A DNA stretch of 7,715 nt, taken from the NCBI GenBank assembly GCA_937998045.1, contig CALKVG010000600.1, positions 1 to 7,715 on the forward strand. Reading direction: 5' to 3'. This DNA is from an uncultured Myxococcales bacterium (GTDB taxonomy: Bacteria; Myxococcota_A; Polyangia; Polyangiales; Polyangiaceae). The notes below the pieces were generated by a model. It saw only the letters and a program-made list of their open reading frames with translations, was not told the origin of the DNA and made no database searches. Shown here one piece after another: positions 1-6,173 of this stretch. How positions within the stretch are numbered: position 1 is the stretch's first letter; the number at the start of each line of letters is the position of its first letter. A program made the translations under genes and the position numbers.

Positions 1-47
1 GAGATTTCTGCCTGTCTCGTGGGCTCGGAGATGTGTATAAGAGACAG
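1..47 (+). other. Untrimmed Illumina Nextera (Tn5) sequencing adapter, not genomic
   Basis: Bases 1-5 (GAGAT) match the 3' tail of the P7 primer. Bases 6-13 (TTCTGCCT) match Nextera i7 index N703, which reads AGGCAGAA on a sample sheet. Bases 14-47 match the Nextera Read 2 transposase adapter. Its last 19 bases (29-47, AGATGTGTATAAGAGACAG) are the Tn5 mosaic end that joins directly to the insert. The order P7-index-adapter-mosaic end-insert is exactly that of a tagmented library molecule, so this is residual adapter at a contig end and not a natural transposon. The GTG at 33 that opens the following reading frame lies inside the adapter. The match is from memory of the adapter sequences but covers all 47 bases. 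Confidence 0.98.
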
Positions 48-389
48 GTCTATCGCTACGGTGGGGAGGAGTTCCTCGTCGTCCTTCCGGAGCAGGGTCC
101 CGAGGAGGCGGCGGCCGCCATGGAGCGCGTGCGGGCCGCCGTCCAGGAGCTCGGGATCGCGCACGCGCCCGGCGCGAAGCACTCCGCCCTCACCGTGAGC
201 GTCGGGGTCGCCTCGATCGGGGTTCAGGTGGCCGATTCGTCGGTGCACGACGCCGTCGACCGGGCCGACCGGGCGCTTTACCGCGTGAAGGCCGCCGGCG
301 GCAACGGTCTCGCGGTAGAGCCCGACGAAGCACAGGCTGAAGTCGCCTCTCGCCGGTTCCGGTTCTTACGGTCGGGGCGGGTCGTGTAG
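48..389 (+). CDS. Diguanylate cyclase (GGDEF domain), C-terminal fragment
   Basis: Only the last 113 residues are present; the 5' part is lost at the adapter junction at base 47/48. The fragment opens VYRYGGEEF, with the GGEEF signature of the active-site hairpin at residues 5-9 (bases 60-74). The second half of a GGDEF domain follows: a VSVGVAS strand (about residues 50-56) and the closing helix with ADRALYRVKAAGGN (about residues 73-86). Such domains condense two GTP into cyclic di-GMP, and the intact GGEEF suggests an active enzyme. The RxxD inhibitory site, which lies just upstream of GGEEF in many cyclases, would fall in the missing part, as would any sensor domain. A short basic tail (SRRFRFLRSGRVV) ends the protein. 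The frame is also open back to a GTG at 33, but that codon is adapter. The beta-CASP gene starts 9 bases after the stop, so the two may be co-transcribed. Confidence 0.93.
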   Translation, partial: VYRYGGEEFLVVLPEQGPEEAAAAMERVRAAVQELGIAHAPGAKHSALTVSVGVASIGVQVADSSVHDAVDRADRALYRVKAAGGNGLAVEPDEAQAEVASRRFRFLRSGRVV

Positions 390-398
390 CGTGACCCC

Positions 399-1802
399 AT
401 GGAGCTCGAGTTCGTCGGCGCGGCGCGGACGGTGACCGGATCGAAGCACGTCGTCCGTACGAAAGATGCCTCGGTGCTCCTCGACTGCGGCCTGTTTCAA
501 GGACCGCGCCGCGAATCGATCGAACGCAACCAGTCCCTCGGCGTCGACGCGAGGACGCTCTCGGCGGTCGTGCTCTCGCACGCGCACATCGATCACTCCG
601 GAGCGCTCCCGATCCTCGCGAAGCACGGCTACGACGGACCGGTGTACTGCACTCCGGCCACCAGGGACCTCTGCGCCGCGATGCTCGCCGACGCTGCGTC
701 GATCCAGCAGTCCGACGCGCGCTTCATCAACACGCAGATCGACCGCGGCCAGTCCGACATGGAACGCGTCGAGCCTCTGTACGACGAGGACGACGTCCTT
801 CGCGTTCTGGGCGCGATGATCAGCGTCCCGTACCACCGCCGGCTCGGCATCGCCCCGGGCGTCGACCTCACCTTCTTCGACGCGGGCCATGTTCTCGGCA
901 GCGCCATCACCGTGCTCGACGTGAACGAGGGTGGCGCCCGCAAGCGGCTCGTCTTCACCGGGGACCTGGGGCGCAAGCACATGCCCATCCTGCGCGACCC
1001 CGAGTGCCCGCAAGAAGCGGACGCGCTCATCATCGAATCCACGTACGGGGATCGACTGCACCCGCCCATCGAGGAGATGCACGAGAAGCTCGCCTCCGTG
1101 CTGGCTCGCGTCTTCCAGCGCGGCGGCAAGGTCATCGTCCCGAGCTTCGCGCTCGAACGGGCCCAGGAAATCGTCTTCGCGCTCAAGGCGCTGGAGCGCC
1201 AGGGAAGGATGCCGCCGGTGCCGGTCTACGTGGATTCGCCGCTGACCGTGAAGATCACCGACGTCTTCCGCTTGCACCCGGAGTGCTTCGACGCCGAGAC
1301 GCGCGAGCTCCTGAGCGGATCCGAGTCGCCGTTCGACTTCGATCGGCTTCGCTACGTGTCGTCCACGGAAGATTCGAAGCGAATCGACTCGGACCCGAGC
1401 CCGGCGGTCATCATCTCGGCCAGCGGGATGTGCGAAGCCGGTCGCATCCTCCATCACCTGAGGGCGTCCGTGGAGGACCCGAAGAACGCCGTCCTCATCG
1501 TCGGCTTCCAGGCGCCTCACACGCTCGGCCGCCGCATCGTGGAGCACCGTCCGCGCGTCCGAATTTTCGGCGTCGAGCGAGACCTCCGGGCCGAGGTCGT
1601 CGTCATGAACGGCTTCAGCGCGCACGCAGACCAGAGGGACCTCGCCGAGTTCGTGCAGGCTGCCCGGTCGGGAGGAAAACTCAAGCAGGTCGTGCTCGTC
1701 CACGGGGACCCGGAGCCCCAGAGGACCCTCACGGAAGTCCTGCGCCGGGACGGCGTGGAGCGCGTGCTCGCCCCCGCCGCCGGCGATCGCGTCACGGTCT
1801 GA
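399..1802 (+). CDS. MBL-fold/beta-CASP RNA-processing exonuclease-type metallohydrolase
   Basis: Complete 467-residue protein of the bacterial YSH1/CPSF73-like family (COG1236 type), at the usual family length. It begins MELEFVGAARTVTGS, the typical family N-terminus, which supports the ATG at 399. Zinc-site motifs are visible: SHAHIDH (H61, H63, D65, H66), DAGHVLGSA (H164) and FTGDLGR (D189). The beta-CASP part follows: IIESTYGDR (E213, motif A), the characteristic ISASGMCEAGRILHHL (residues 339-354) and NGFSAHAD (H409, motif C). I did not assign the motif B histidine. Characterised relatives are cytoplasmic two-zinc ribonucleases that process or degrade RNA; the exact substrate here is unknown. 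There is no signal peptide. No clear Shine-Dalgarno precedes the ATG, and the GGDEF stop lies 9 bases upstream, so translational coupling is plausible. A 108-base spacer separates it from the next gene. Confidence 0.94.
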   Translation: MELEFVGAARTVTGSKHVVRTKDASVLLDCGLFQGPRRESIERNQSLGVDARTLSAVVLSHAHIDHSGALPILAKHGYDGPVYCTPATRDLCAAMLADAASIQQSDARFINTQIDRGQSDMERVEPLYDEDDVLRVLGAMISVPYHRRLGIAPGVDLTFFDAGHVLGSAITVLDVNEGGARKRLVFTGDLGRKHMPILRDPECPQEADALIIESTYGDRLHPPIEEMHEKLASVLARVFQRGGKVIVPSFALERAQEIVFALKALERQGRMPPVPVYVDSPLTVKITDVFRLHPECFDAETRELLSGSESPFDFDRLRYVSSTEDSKRIDSDPSPAVIISASGMCEAGRILHHLRASVEDPKNAVLIVGFQAPHTLGRRIVEHRPRVRIFGVERDLRAEVVVMNGFSAHADQRDLAEFVQAARSGGKLKQVVLVHGDPEPQRTLTEVLRRDGVERVLAPAAGDRVTV

Positions 1803-1825
1803 CGCGACTCGTCTTCGCGCGTCGT

Positions 1826-1854
1826 CGCGTGCCCGCCCCCCTTCCCCGCACGCG
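1826..1854. repeat. Perfect 7-bp inverted repeat downstream of the beta-CASP gene
   Basis: CGCGTGC (1826-1832) and GCACGCG (1848-1854) are perfect reverse complements around a 15-base C-rich loop, 24 bases after the beta-CASP stop. The place fits a terminator or transcript-end hairpin, but no T tract follows on either strand and GC-rich DNA gives such stems by chance. Confidence 0.25.
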
Positions 1855-1910
1855 CGGCCCGAGATGGTGGTGGATGCTGCACGCGGCTTCCCCTAAAGAG
1901 TGAGTCGACC

Positions 1911-2933
1911 GTGTCCCATTCTCGCCTTCCCCGGTCCGGTCCTCGATGGGGACCCGTCCTCGTCTCGCTCGTCCTCGGCGGCGTGCTCCAGACGCCGCGC
2001 GAAGCGCGGGCCGACTCCGCGGGCGCAGCGGCGTCGGACGCACCCGTCGCCGGCCAGGCGGCCCCCGCGCCTCCCGCGGTCTCGCCGACGTCCCCGGCTT
2101 CCCCCGAAGTCCCGCTGTCCGGGGGACGGCGGCACCCCTCCCGCGGCGGGCCGCTCGCGTGGGACCCGAGCTTCAATCGCATGGACGCGCCCGAGATGGT
2201 GCTGACCGGTGTTGCGGCGGGGATCGCGCTGACGACCAACATCGTGTCTCCGCTCAAGACGGGATGGACCGGCGGCATCCTCTTCGACGACCAGGTGCGG
2301 TCGCTACGCCTGCCGACGCTCGACTCCCGGCTCGAGGTCCGGAGCGGCACGGACGTCGGCCTCGCGCTCATGACGACCTATCCCATCCTGGTCGACTCGA
2401 TCATCGTCGCGTACTGGTACCGGGGCAGCCAGGACGTCGCGCTGCAGATGGCGCTCATCGACGCCGAGGCCTTCGCCATCACCGGCGCCCTCGAGGGGAC
2501 CACGAACTTCTTCGCCGGCCGCGCGCGCCCGTACGCCGCCGACTGCGGCAGCGGCGTCCCGAAGAACACGACGGACTGCTCGAGCAACACCTTGTACCGG
2601 AGCTTCTTCAGCGGCCACTCGGCCGTGAGCTTCACCGCCGCAGGCCTCATCTGCGCCCACCACGAGGCGCTCCACCTGTTCGAGAGCCCCGCCGATCACG
2701 TCGCCTGCGCCACGGGCCTCCTGGCCGCCGCGACCATCGGGACCCTCCGCATCGTCGGGGACGCCCACTACTTCTCGGACGTCTTCGTCGGAGCGGTCGT
2801 CGGCACCGCCGTCGGACTGGGAGTTCCCCTCTTACACCACTACAAGAGGGCCGACGAAGACTCCACATCGTCCGGCTTCGCGCTCAAGCTAGTTCCGGGA
2901 CTCGGCGGCGCGCAGCTGATGGGGACGTTCTGA
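1911..2933 (+). CDS. Exported/membrane PAP2-family phosphatase with variant motifs
   Basis: A 340-residue protein starting at GTG 1911, with only a weak purine stretch (1895-1900) upstream. A signal peptide is visible: basic n-region, hydrophobic GPVLVSLVLGGVL (residues 14-26), and an AxA site A32-R33-A34. A low-complexity Ala/Pro/Ser linker follows to about residue 80, then several hydrophobic segments (about 97-112, 149-168, 237-250, 265-278, 290-306). The PAP2 signature is present but altered. Motif 1 is N199-x6-R206-P207, with Asn where Lys is usual. Motif 2 is FSGHS (S234, G235, H236), with Phe for the usual Pro. Motif 3 is R280-x5-H286-x3-D290 with Leu before the Arg. The catalytic His pair, Arg and Asp are all kept, so phosphatase activity is likely. 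PAP2 enzymes dephosphorylate lipid phosphates or pyrophosphates, often at the periplasmic face. The stop overlaps the start of the next gene, so the two are probably functionally linked. Confidence 0.88.
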   Translation: MSHSRLPRSGPRWGPVLVSLVLGGVLQTPREARADSAGAAASDAPVAGQAAPAPPAVSPTSPASPEVPLSGGRRHPSRGGPLAWDPSFNRMDAPEMVLTGVAAGIALTTNIVSPLKTGWTGGILFDDQVRSLRLPTLDSRLEVRSGTDVGLALMTTYPILVDSIIVAYWYRGSQDVALQMALIDAEAFAITGALEGTTNFFAGRARPYAADCGSGVPKNTTDCSSNTLYRSFFSGHSAVSFTAAGLICAHHEALHLFESPADHVACATGLLAAATIGTLRIVGDAHYFSDVFVGAVVGTAVGLGVPLLHHYKRADEDSTSSGFALKLVPGLGGAQLMGTF

Positions 2934-3841
2934 TGAGGGCCGCGCTTCTGCCCGCCGCCGTGGCGCTCGCGACGCTGGCGACGGCAGCAGGCCCCGCGCG
3001 CGGCGACGAGCGGCCGCCTCCGGCGACGATGGCAACCCGCGACGACGGGCCGGAGATGTGCGACCCCGAGCACTGGTCCAACTGCGCCCCGAGGCCCTTC
3101 GTCTCGCTGCGCCTCGACGCGGGCTACCTGTACCTCAAGCCGCGTTTTTCGTTCGGATACGGCAAGCCCTTCGCCGACTGGGGTGGACTGGACGTCGTAC
3201 CCCTCGTCACTCCCGACGCGGCCGGCGGGTACTCGGGGTTGCGCCTGCACATCGATTGGCTGGAGGCGCGCGCGGGCGCGCGATACGTGCACGCGTTCGT
3301 GCGGCAGTTTCTGTCTCCGAAGCCGTCGTATAACCTCGTCGATCTGGCGGAGGACACCGGCCACCCCTCGAATTACGTGGATCTCGAGGCGGAGATCAGC
3401 GCCGCGGTCCCCGCCGGGCCGGGCAACGTCCTCATCATCGGGACGGCGTCGTCGATCCAGCTCGTCCCCGCCGGCTACAACGTCTACGACGAGACCCTGC
3501 GTGTCGTCGTCAGCCCGCCGCCGGTGTACCGCGCTCGCCTCGGATACGAGATCGCCCTGCTCAAGGAGCGCAACCTTCGCCTGGGACTCGTCGGCGAAGT
3601 GGTCGAGATCCCCGACCGGCATACGCAGGTGTACCGCGCGGGGCTCGTGACGACCTTCGACGTCGACGATCACTTCCAGGCCGTGGCAAACGTGTTGCTC
3701 CCGGTCCTCGGCCCGGACTCGCTGGGCTTCCTCGGGGCGGACTACACCGAGCTTGGCATCCGGTATCGCTGGGCAAGCGGCCATGCCCACATTCCGGAGG
3801 AGCACTCGCCCGGCAGCGAAATGGCCAAAGGATACCGGTGA
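2933..3841 (+). CDS. Predicted outer-membrane beta-barrel protein, function unknown
   Basis: A 302-residue protein starting at ATG 2933, whose first base is the last base of the preceding stop (TGATG). The frame is open far upstream, but that stretch is the PAP2 gene read out of frame. A signal peptide directly after this ATG (MRAALLPAAVALATLATAAG, cleavage near residue 18 or 24) fixes the start. The mature protein begins with a charged, Pro-rich stretch holding two cysteines (C43, C51), possibly a disulfide. Many amphipathic beta-strand-like segments follow, with alternating hydrophobic and polar residues and aromatic ends: about residues 56-74, 100-120, 147-160, 165-178, 198-210, 215-226, 234-244, 249-259 and 271-281. 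This suggests a barrel of roughly 8-10 strands. The C-terminal tail (HIPEEHSPGSEMAKGYR) runs past the last strand and lacks a terminal Phe/Trp. I do not recognise the family. Coupling to a PAP2 phosphatase suggests an envelope role. Confidence 0.75.
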   Translation: MRAALLPAAVALATLATAAGPARGDERPPPATMATRDDGPEMCDPEHWSNCAPRPFVSLRLDAGYLYLKPRFSFGYGKPFADWGGLDVVPLVTPDAAGGYSGLRLHIDWLEARAGARYVHAFVRQFLSPKPSYNLVDLAEDTGHPSNYVDLEAEISAAVPAGPGNVLIIGTASSIQLVPAGYNVYDETLRVVVSPPPVYRARLGYEIALLKERNLRLGLVGEVVEIPDRHTQVYRAGLVTTFDVDDHFQAVANVLLPVLGPDSLGFLGADYTELGIRYRWASGHAHIPEEHSPGSEMAKGYR

Positions 3842-3938
3842 ATCGCGTTCGCGTTCGTCCTTGACGGTCGGGAAACGAACGCACGCTCTCGCTGTCCCCG
3901 CGCTGCGTCAGGCGCTTCTGTGGATGGGCGCGAGTTGC

Positions 3939-3956
3939 GAACCGTGATAGCGGTTC
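3939..3956. repeat. 6-bp perfect inverted repeat, possible operator or weak hairpin
   Basis: GAACCG (3939-3944) and CGGTTC (3951-3956) flank TGATAG. It lies about 98 bases after the outer-membrane protein stop and about 200 bases before the next start. No T tract follows, so it is a poor intrinsic terminator. An 18-base dyad in this position could be a regulator site, but the short arms make chance a real possibility. Confidence 0.3.
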
Positions 3957-4142
3957 TCCTGTTCTGGCGAAGTTCGGAGAGGTTGCGCTCCTCGACGACC
4001 GCTCGCCTGGACCGAACGAACAATAGGGGGATTTGCTGGGACGCCGACCACCAGCCAGCGCGCGGCGGTTTCTCGTCGGACCGCAGGAAGCAGCGGCGCC
4101 GGACGGGCGTCGCGGCTTTTCATCACACAATCGAACACTCGA

Positions 4143-4150
4143 GGGAGGTG
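4143..4150 (+). promoter_or_regulatory. Strong Shine-Dalgarno for the zincin-like gene
   Basis: GGGAGGTG, with its GGAGG core at 4144-4148, ends 6 bases before the ATG at 4155. It is one of the two clearest ribosome binding sites in the window and fixes the start at the first of two nearby ATGs (MLM). It suggests good expression of the cassette. Confidence 0.85.
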
Positions 4151-4154
4151 CACC

Positions 4155-4970
4155 ATGCTCATGAGACGCGTCGCCCTGGTCGACAAGACCGGGAAGGTTC
4201 CTTTCGAACAGCTCTCCAAGGTCGCTGCGGCGATCAACCTGCAAGTCCAGCGAGACGTCGCCCCGATCTGGAACGTCCACGGCACGGTGTCCGCCGTCCC
4301 CAGCGTCGACGCCCTCCCCGTCGGCGTCTCGCCCATCATGCTCGTGGACAGCCTCCCGGCCGGCGAGGGTGGTGTTCACCTCACGAAGCACAAGCAGCCC
4401 TACGCGATGGTGGAGCTGGGCGACGGATGGACCGTCGCTGCCAGCCACGAGTGCCTCGAGATGCTCGTCGATCCGAGCGGAAACCACCTCTACCCGTCGA
4501 CGGCCATCGAGGTCGCGAACGGCCAGATTCGCGACGCAGAGGGCAAGTTCCAGTACCTCGTGGAGGTCTGCGATCCGTGCGAGGACGAGCCCTTCGCGTA
4601 CGCGATCGACGACGTCACCGTCTCCGATTTCTACACGCCCGAGTACTTCAGCCCCGTCGCGTCCACCGGAGTTCGTTACAGCTTCACCGGGTCACTCAAG
4701 AAGCCGCGCGAAGTGCTGAACAACGGATATCTCTCCTGGCTCAACCCGACGACCGGCACGATGCAGCAATTGAAGAATTTCGGCTCGCCCCAGATCGTCG
4801 ATCTCGGGCCGGTGAGCGGAGGAAGCCTGCGAGAGTTCGTCGACAACAAGACGCGTCCGACCGTCGCGATCTCGAAGCGCTCCAAGAAGGAGTCCGACAG
4901 GCTGGCCAAGACCGAGGAGAGAGGGAAGGTGCTCGCTGCGCAGAGCAAGCACCTCGCGCGGTTCTATTGA
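4155..4970 (+). CDS. Uncharacterised protein with zincin-like HExxE...DP motif
   Basis: A 271-residue protein without signal peptide or membrane segment, so probably cytosolic. The N-terminal part (VALVDKTGKVPFEQLSKVAA, residues 6-25, then about 35-65) reads like a small alpha/beta domain. The key feature is SHECLEMLVDPSGN (residues 97-110): H98-E99-x-x-E102 followed by D106-P107. This resembles the SHExxE...DP signature I recall in uncharacterised bacterial proteins with zincin-like (metallopeptidase) folds, where H98 and E102 could bind metal and E99 act as base. A second acidic/cysteine cluster, VEVCDPCEDEP (residues 136-146), may complete a metal site. The region to about residue 215 has further conserved-looking Tyr/Phe/Pro-rich stretches (DFYTPEYFSP). 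The C-terminus from about 230 is highly charged and Lys/Arg-rich and may be a helix or a binding tail. The phosphorylase-like gene follows 32 bases later, so the two probably form an operon. Peptidase activity is inference, and no substrate can be named. Confidence 0.7.
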   Translation: MLMRRVALVDKTGKVPFEQLSKVAAAINLQVQRDVAPIWNVHGTVSAVPSVDALPVGVSPIMLVDSLPAGEGGVHLTKHKQPYAMVELGDGWTVAASHECLEMLVDPSGNHLYPSTAIEVANGQIRDAEGKFQYLVEVCDPCEDEPFAYAIDDVTVSDFYTPEYFSPVASTGVRYSFTGSLKKPREVLNNGYLSWLNPTTGTMQQLKNFGSPQIVDLGPVSGGSLREFVDNKTRPTVAISKRSKKESDRLAKTEERGKVLAAQSKHLARFY

Positions 4971-4990
4971 CCCTGGACGCATCGACTCCC

Positions 4991-4999
4991 GGAGAAGGA
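4991..4999 (+). promoter_or_regulatory. Shine-Dalgarno that decides the phosphorylase-like start
   Basis: GGAGAAGGA lies just before the ATG at 5003, inside the 32-base gap after the preceding stop. The reading frame of the downstream gene is open for more than 1 kb further upstream, through the zincin-like gene, so this site is what places the true start at 5003. Confidence 0.75.
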
Positions 5000-5002
5000 T
5001 CC

Positions 5003-6103
5003 ATGCACGACAGCGTCGACGTAGAAGATCTGAGGCTGAACTACGACCCCGAACATCCGCTCGACCGCTTCGTGAAAGGCGGCGTTGCCATCGCCACGCA
5101 GTCGGCGAGCGAGCGGCTGCCGTCCGAAGTCCCGTGGCCCGCCGCGGGGAAACCCGCGGCGGATCCGCTGCCGCGCGCTCCTCAGGAGAGCGCCGACCTC
5201 ACGAAGTTCGCCGGATACGACGCCGTCGTCATGACGTGGACGGCCGCCGAGGCCGCGGCCCTGGCGGCGCTCCTCTCTCCCGGCGCCCTGCCCTCGCAGT
5301 GGTACGAGTACCGTCACGACGTCGAATCCTACGTCCCGCTCGTGACCGGGGGGCGAGCGCCCTTCAACGACCGGGCGGCCGAGATGGCGCGCTATTACCA
5401 TAGCCTCGGGCTCTACTTCCCGTGTCGCATCGGGCGGGCCCGCGTCCTCCTCTTCAAGTCGGGCCTGCACCTCGACTACGACGGCCCGAAGACTCCCCTC
5501 AAGCGCCTCGTCGACGAGATCGTCACGGCGGTCCGTCCGAAGATCCTCATCACGACGGGAACCGGCGGCGGCATCGGCACCGACGTGAAGCTCGGGGACG
5601 TGGTCATCGCCGGTCACACGCGCTTCGATTGCAACACGCAGTTCGCGGGGGAACCGTGGGCGAAGGCCAGCTACGGCACGACGCCCGTGCCGAAGGCGGC
5701 GCTCGACAAAATCACGCCTTCTCTCACCGAACCCAACGCGTCGCGGATCGTCTCGCACGGCGCCCGACCGCACCCGAAGCTATGGGCGACCGCGACGGAC
5801 ACGATCGTCACGACCGATTTCTTCGGATTCGACGACTCGACCAATCATTACCGCCTGCAGGGCCTGGGCCAGGCGTGCGACATGGGCGATGCGATGGTCG
5901 GACAGGCGATGCAGGCGCACGACGGCGTGAAGTGGTTCGCCATTCGCAACGCGTCTGATCCTCAGATTCCGAACCCGACGAAGGACATCGGCGCGGCCAA
6001 CAAGCAGGCGGGAGAGATCTACGCCGAGTGCGGCGTCTTCACGACCGCGGCGAGCGTCATCGCCACGTGGGCGATCATCGACACCGTCGTCAACGAGCGC
6101 TGA
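5003..6103 (+). CDS. Nucleoside phosphorylase/nucleosidase-like protein (MTAN/PNP fold), divergent
   Basis: A 366-residue cytosolic protein. Residues 1-65 are a charged, Pro/Ala-rich N-terminal extension. The phosphorylase-like domain begins at YDAVVMTWTAAEAAALAALLSPG (72-94), the equivalent of the first strand and helix of COG0775-type proteins. It continues with ILITTGTGGGIGTDVKLGDVVIAG (181-204), matching the family's Gly-rich phosphate/ribose loop and LGDVVV strand. Then comes QACDMGDAMVGQAM (290-303), at the place of the usual DMExxA motif, and WFAIRNASDPQIPN (311-324), where D319 matches the catalytic Asp of the RxxSD motif in MTA/SAH nucleosidases. Family members cleave or phosphorolyse the N-glycosidic bond of nucleosides. 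Here the conserved Glu of DMExxA, which holds ribose hydroxyls, is Gly295 with Asp296 beside it, so substrate or activity may differ. It ends at the convergent spacer with the lipoprotein gene and is probably co-transcribed with the zincin-like gene. An enzyme of a toxin or defence type is possible, but nothing in the sequence proves it. Confidence 0.8.
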   Translation: MHDSVDVEDLRLNYDPEHPLDRFVKGGVAIATQSASERLPSEVPWPAAGKPAADPLPRAPQESADLTKFAGYDAVVMTWTAAEAAALAALLSPGALPSQWYEYRHDVESYVPLVTGGRAPFNDRAAEMARYYHSLGLYFPCRIGRARVLLFKSGLHLDYDGPKTPLKRLVDEIVTAVRPKILITTGTGGGIGTDVKLGDVVIAGHTRFDCNTQFAGEPWAKASYGTTPVPKAALDKITPSLTEPNASRIVSHGARPHPKLWATATDTIVTTDFFGFDDSTNHYRLQGLGQACDMGDAMVGQAMQAHDGVKWFAIRNASDPQIPNPTKDIGAANKQAGEIYAECGVFTTAASVIATWAIIDTVVNER

Positions 6104-6110
6104 TCGATCC

Positions 6111-6133
6111 GCGCCGCGGCCGCGGGACGGCGC
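6111..6133 (+). terminator. Possible terminator hairpin after the phosphorylase-like gene
   Basis: GCGCCG (6111-6116) and CGGCGC (6128-6133) form a perfect 6-bp GC stem with an 11-base loop, 7 bases after the stop. A moderately T-rich stretch (TTCGCATTCGTTAT) follows. A 12-bp palindrome, CCGCGGCCGCGG (6114-6125), overlaps it and could form a competing fold. The position fits termination; the poor T tract keeps confidence low. Confidence 0.35.
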
Positions 6134-6173
6134 TTCGCATTCGTTATACCCAAAGCCGCCCTTTGCCCTCGAA

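Larger units (their letters stand above)
3842..4154 (+). other. 313-base intergenic region upstream of the two-gene cassette
   Basis: No convincing gene. Open frames cross the region on both strands, but none has a ribosome binding site, recognisable protein features or a boundary that fits it. A TTGACG resembling a -35 box lies at 3861-3866, but no matching -10 box follows at normal spacing. A 6-bp inverted repeat (3939-3956) and the strong ribosome binding site at 4143-4150 are the only distinct elements. The promoter of the downstream cassette most likely lies here, but I cannot place it. Confidence 0.5.

Noticed and set aside
29..47. Tn5 mosaic end as evidence of a natural transposon
   Set aside because: It is the hyperactive mosaic end preceded by the Read 2 adapter, an i7 index and the P7 tail, so it comes from library preparation.
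366..1703. Long minus-strand open frame (445 codons) opposite the beta-CASP gene
   Set aside because: It is the antisense of a gene with clear catalytic motifs. High GC leaves stop codons rare on the opposite strand, and its translation has no recognisable domain and an Arg/Asp/Val-rich shadow composition.
1946..2932. Upstream extension of the outer-membrane protein frame
   Set aside because: It reads the PAP2 gene out of frame and is Arg/Pro-rich without domains. The signal peptide begins exactly at the coupled ATG 2933.
3861..3866. TTGACG as a -35 promoter box
   Set aside because: No -10 like sequence follows at 16-18 bases, and single hexamer matches are expected by chance.
3920..5002. 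Upstream extension of the phosphorylase-like frame
   Set aside because: It crosses the intergenic region and the zincin-like gene out of frame. The Shine-Dalgarno and ATG at 5003 mark the real start.
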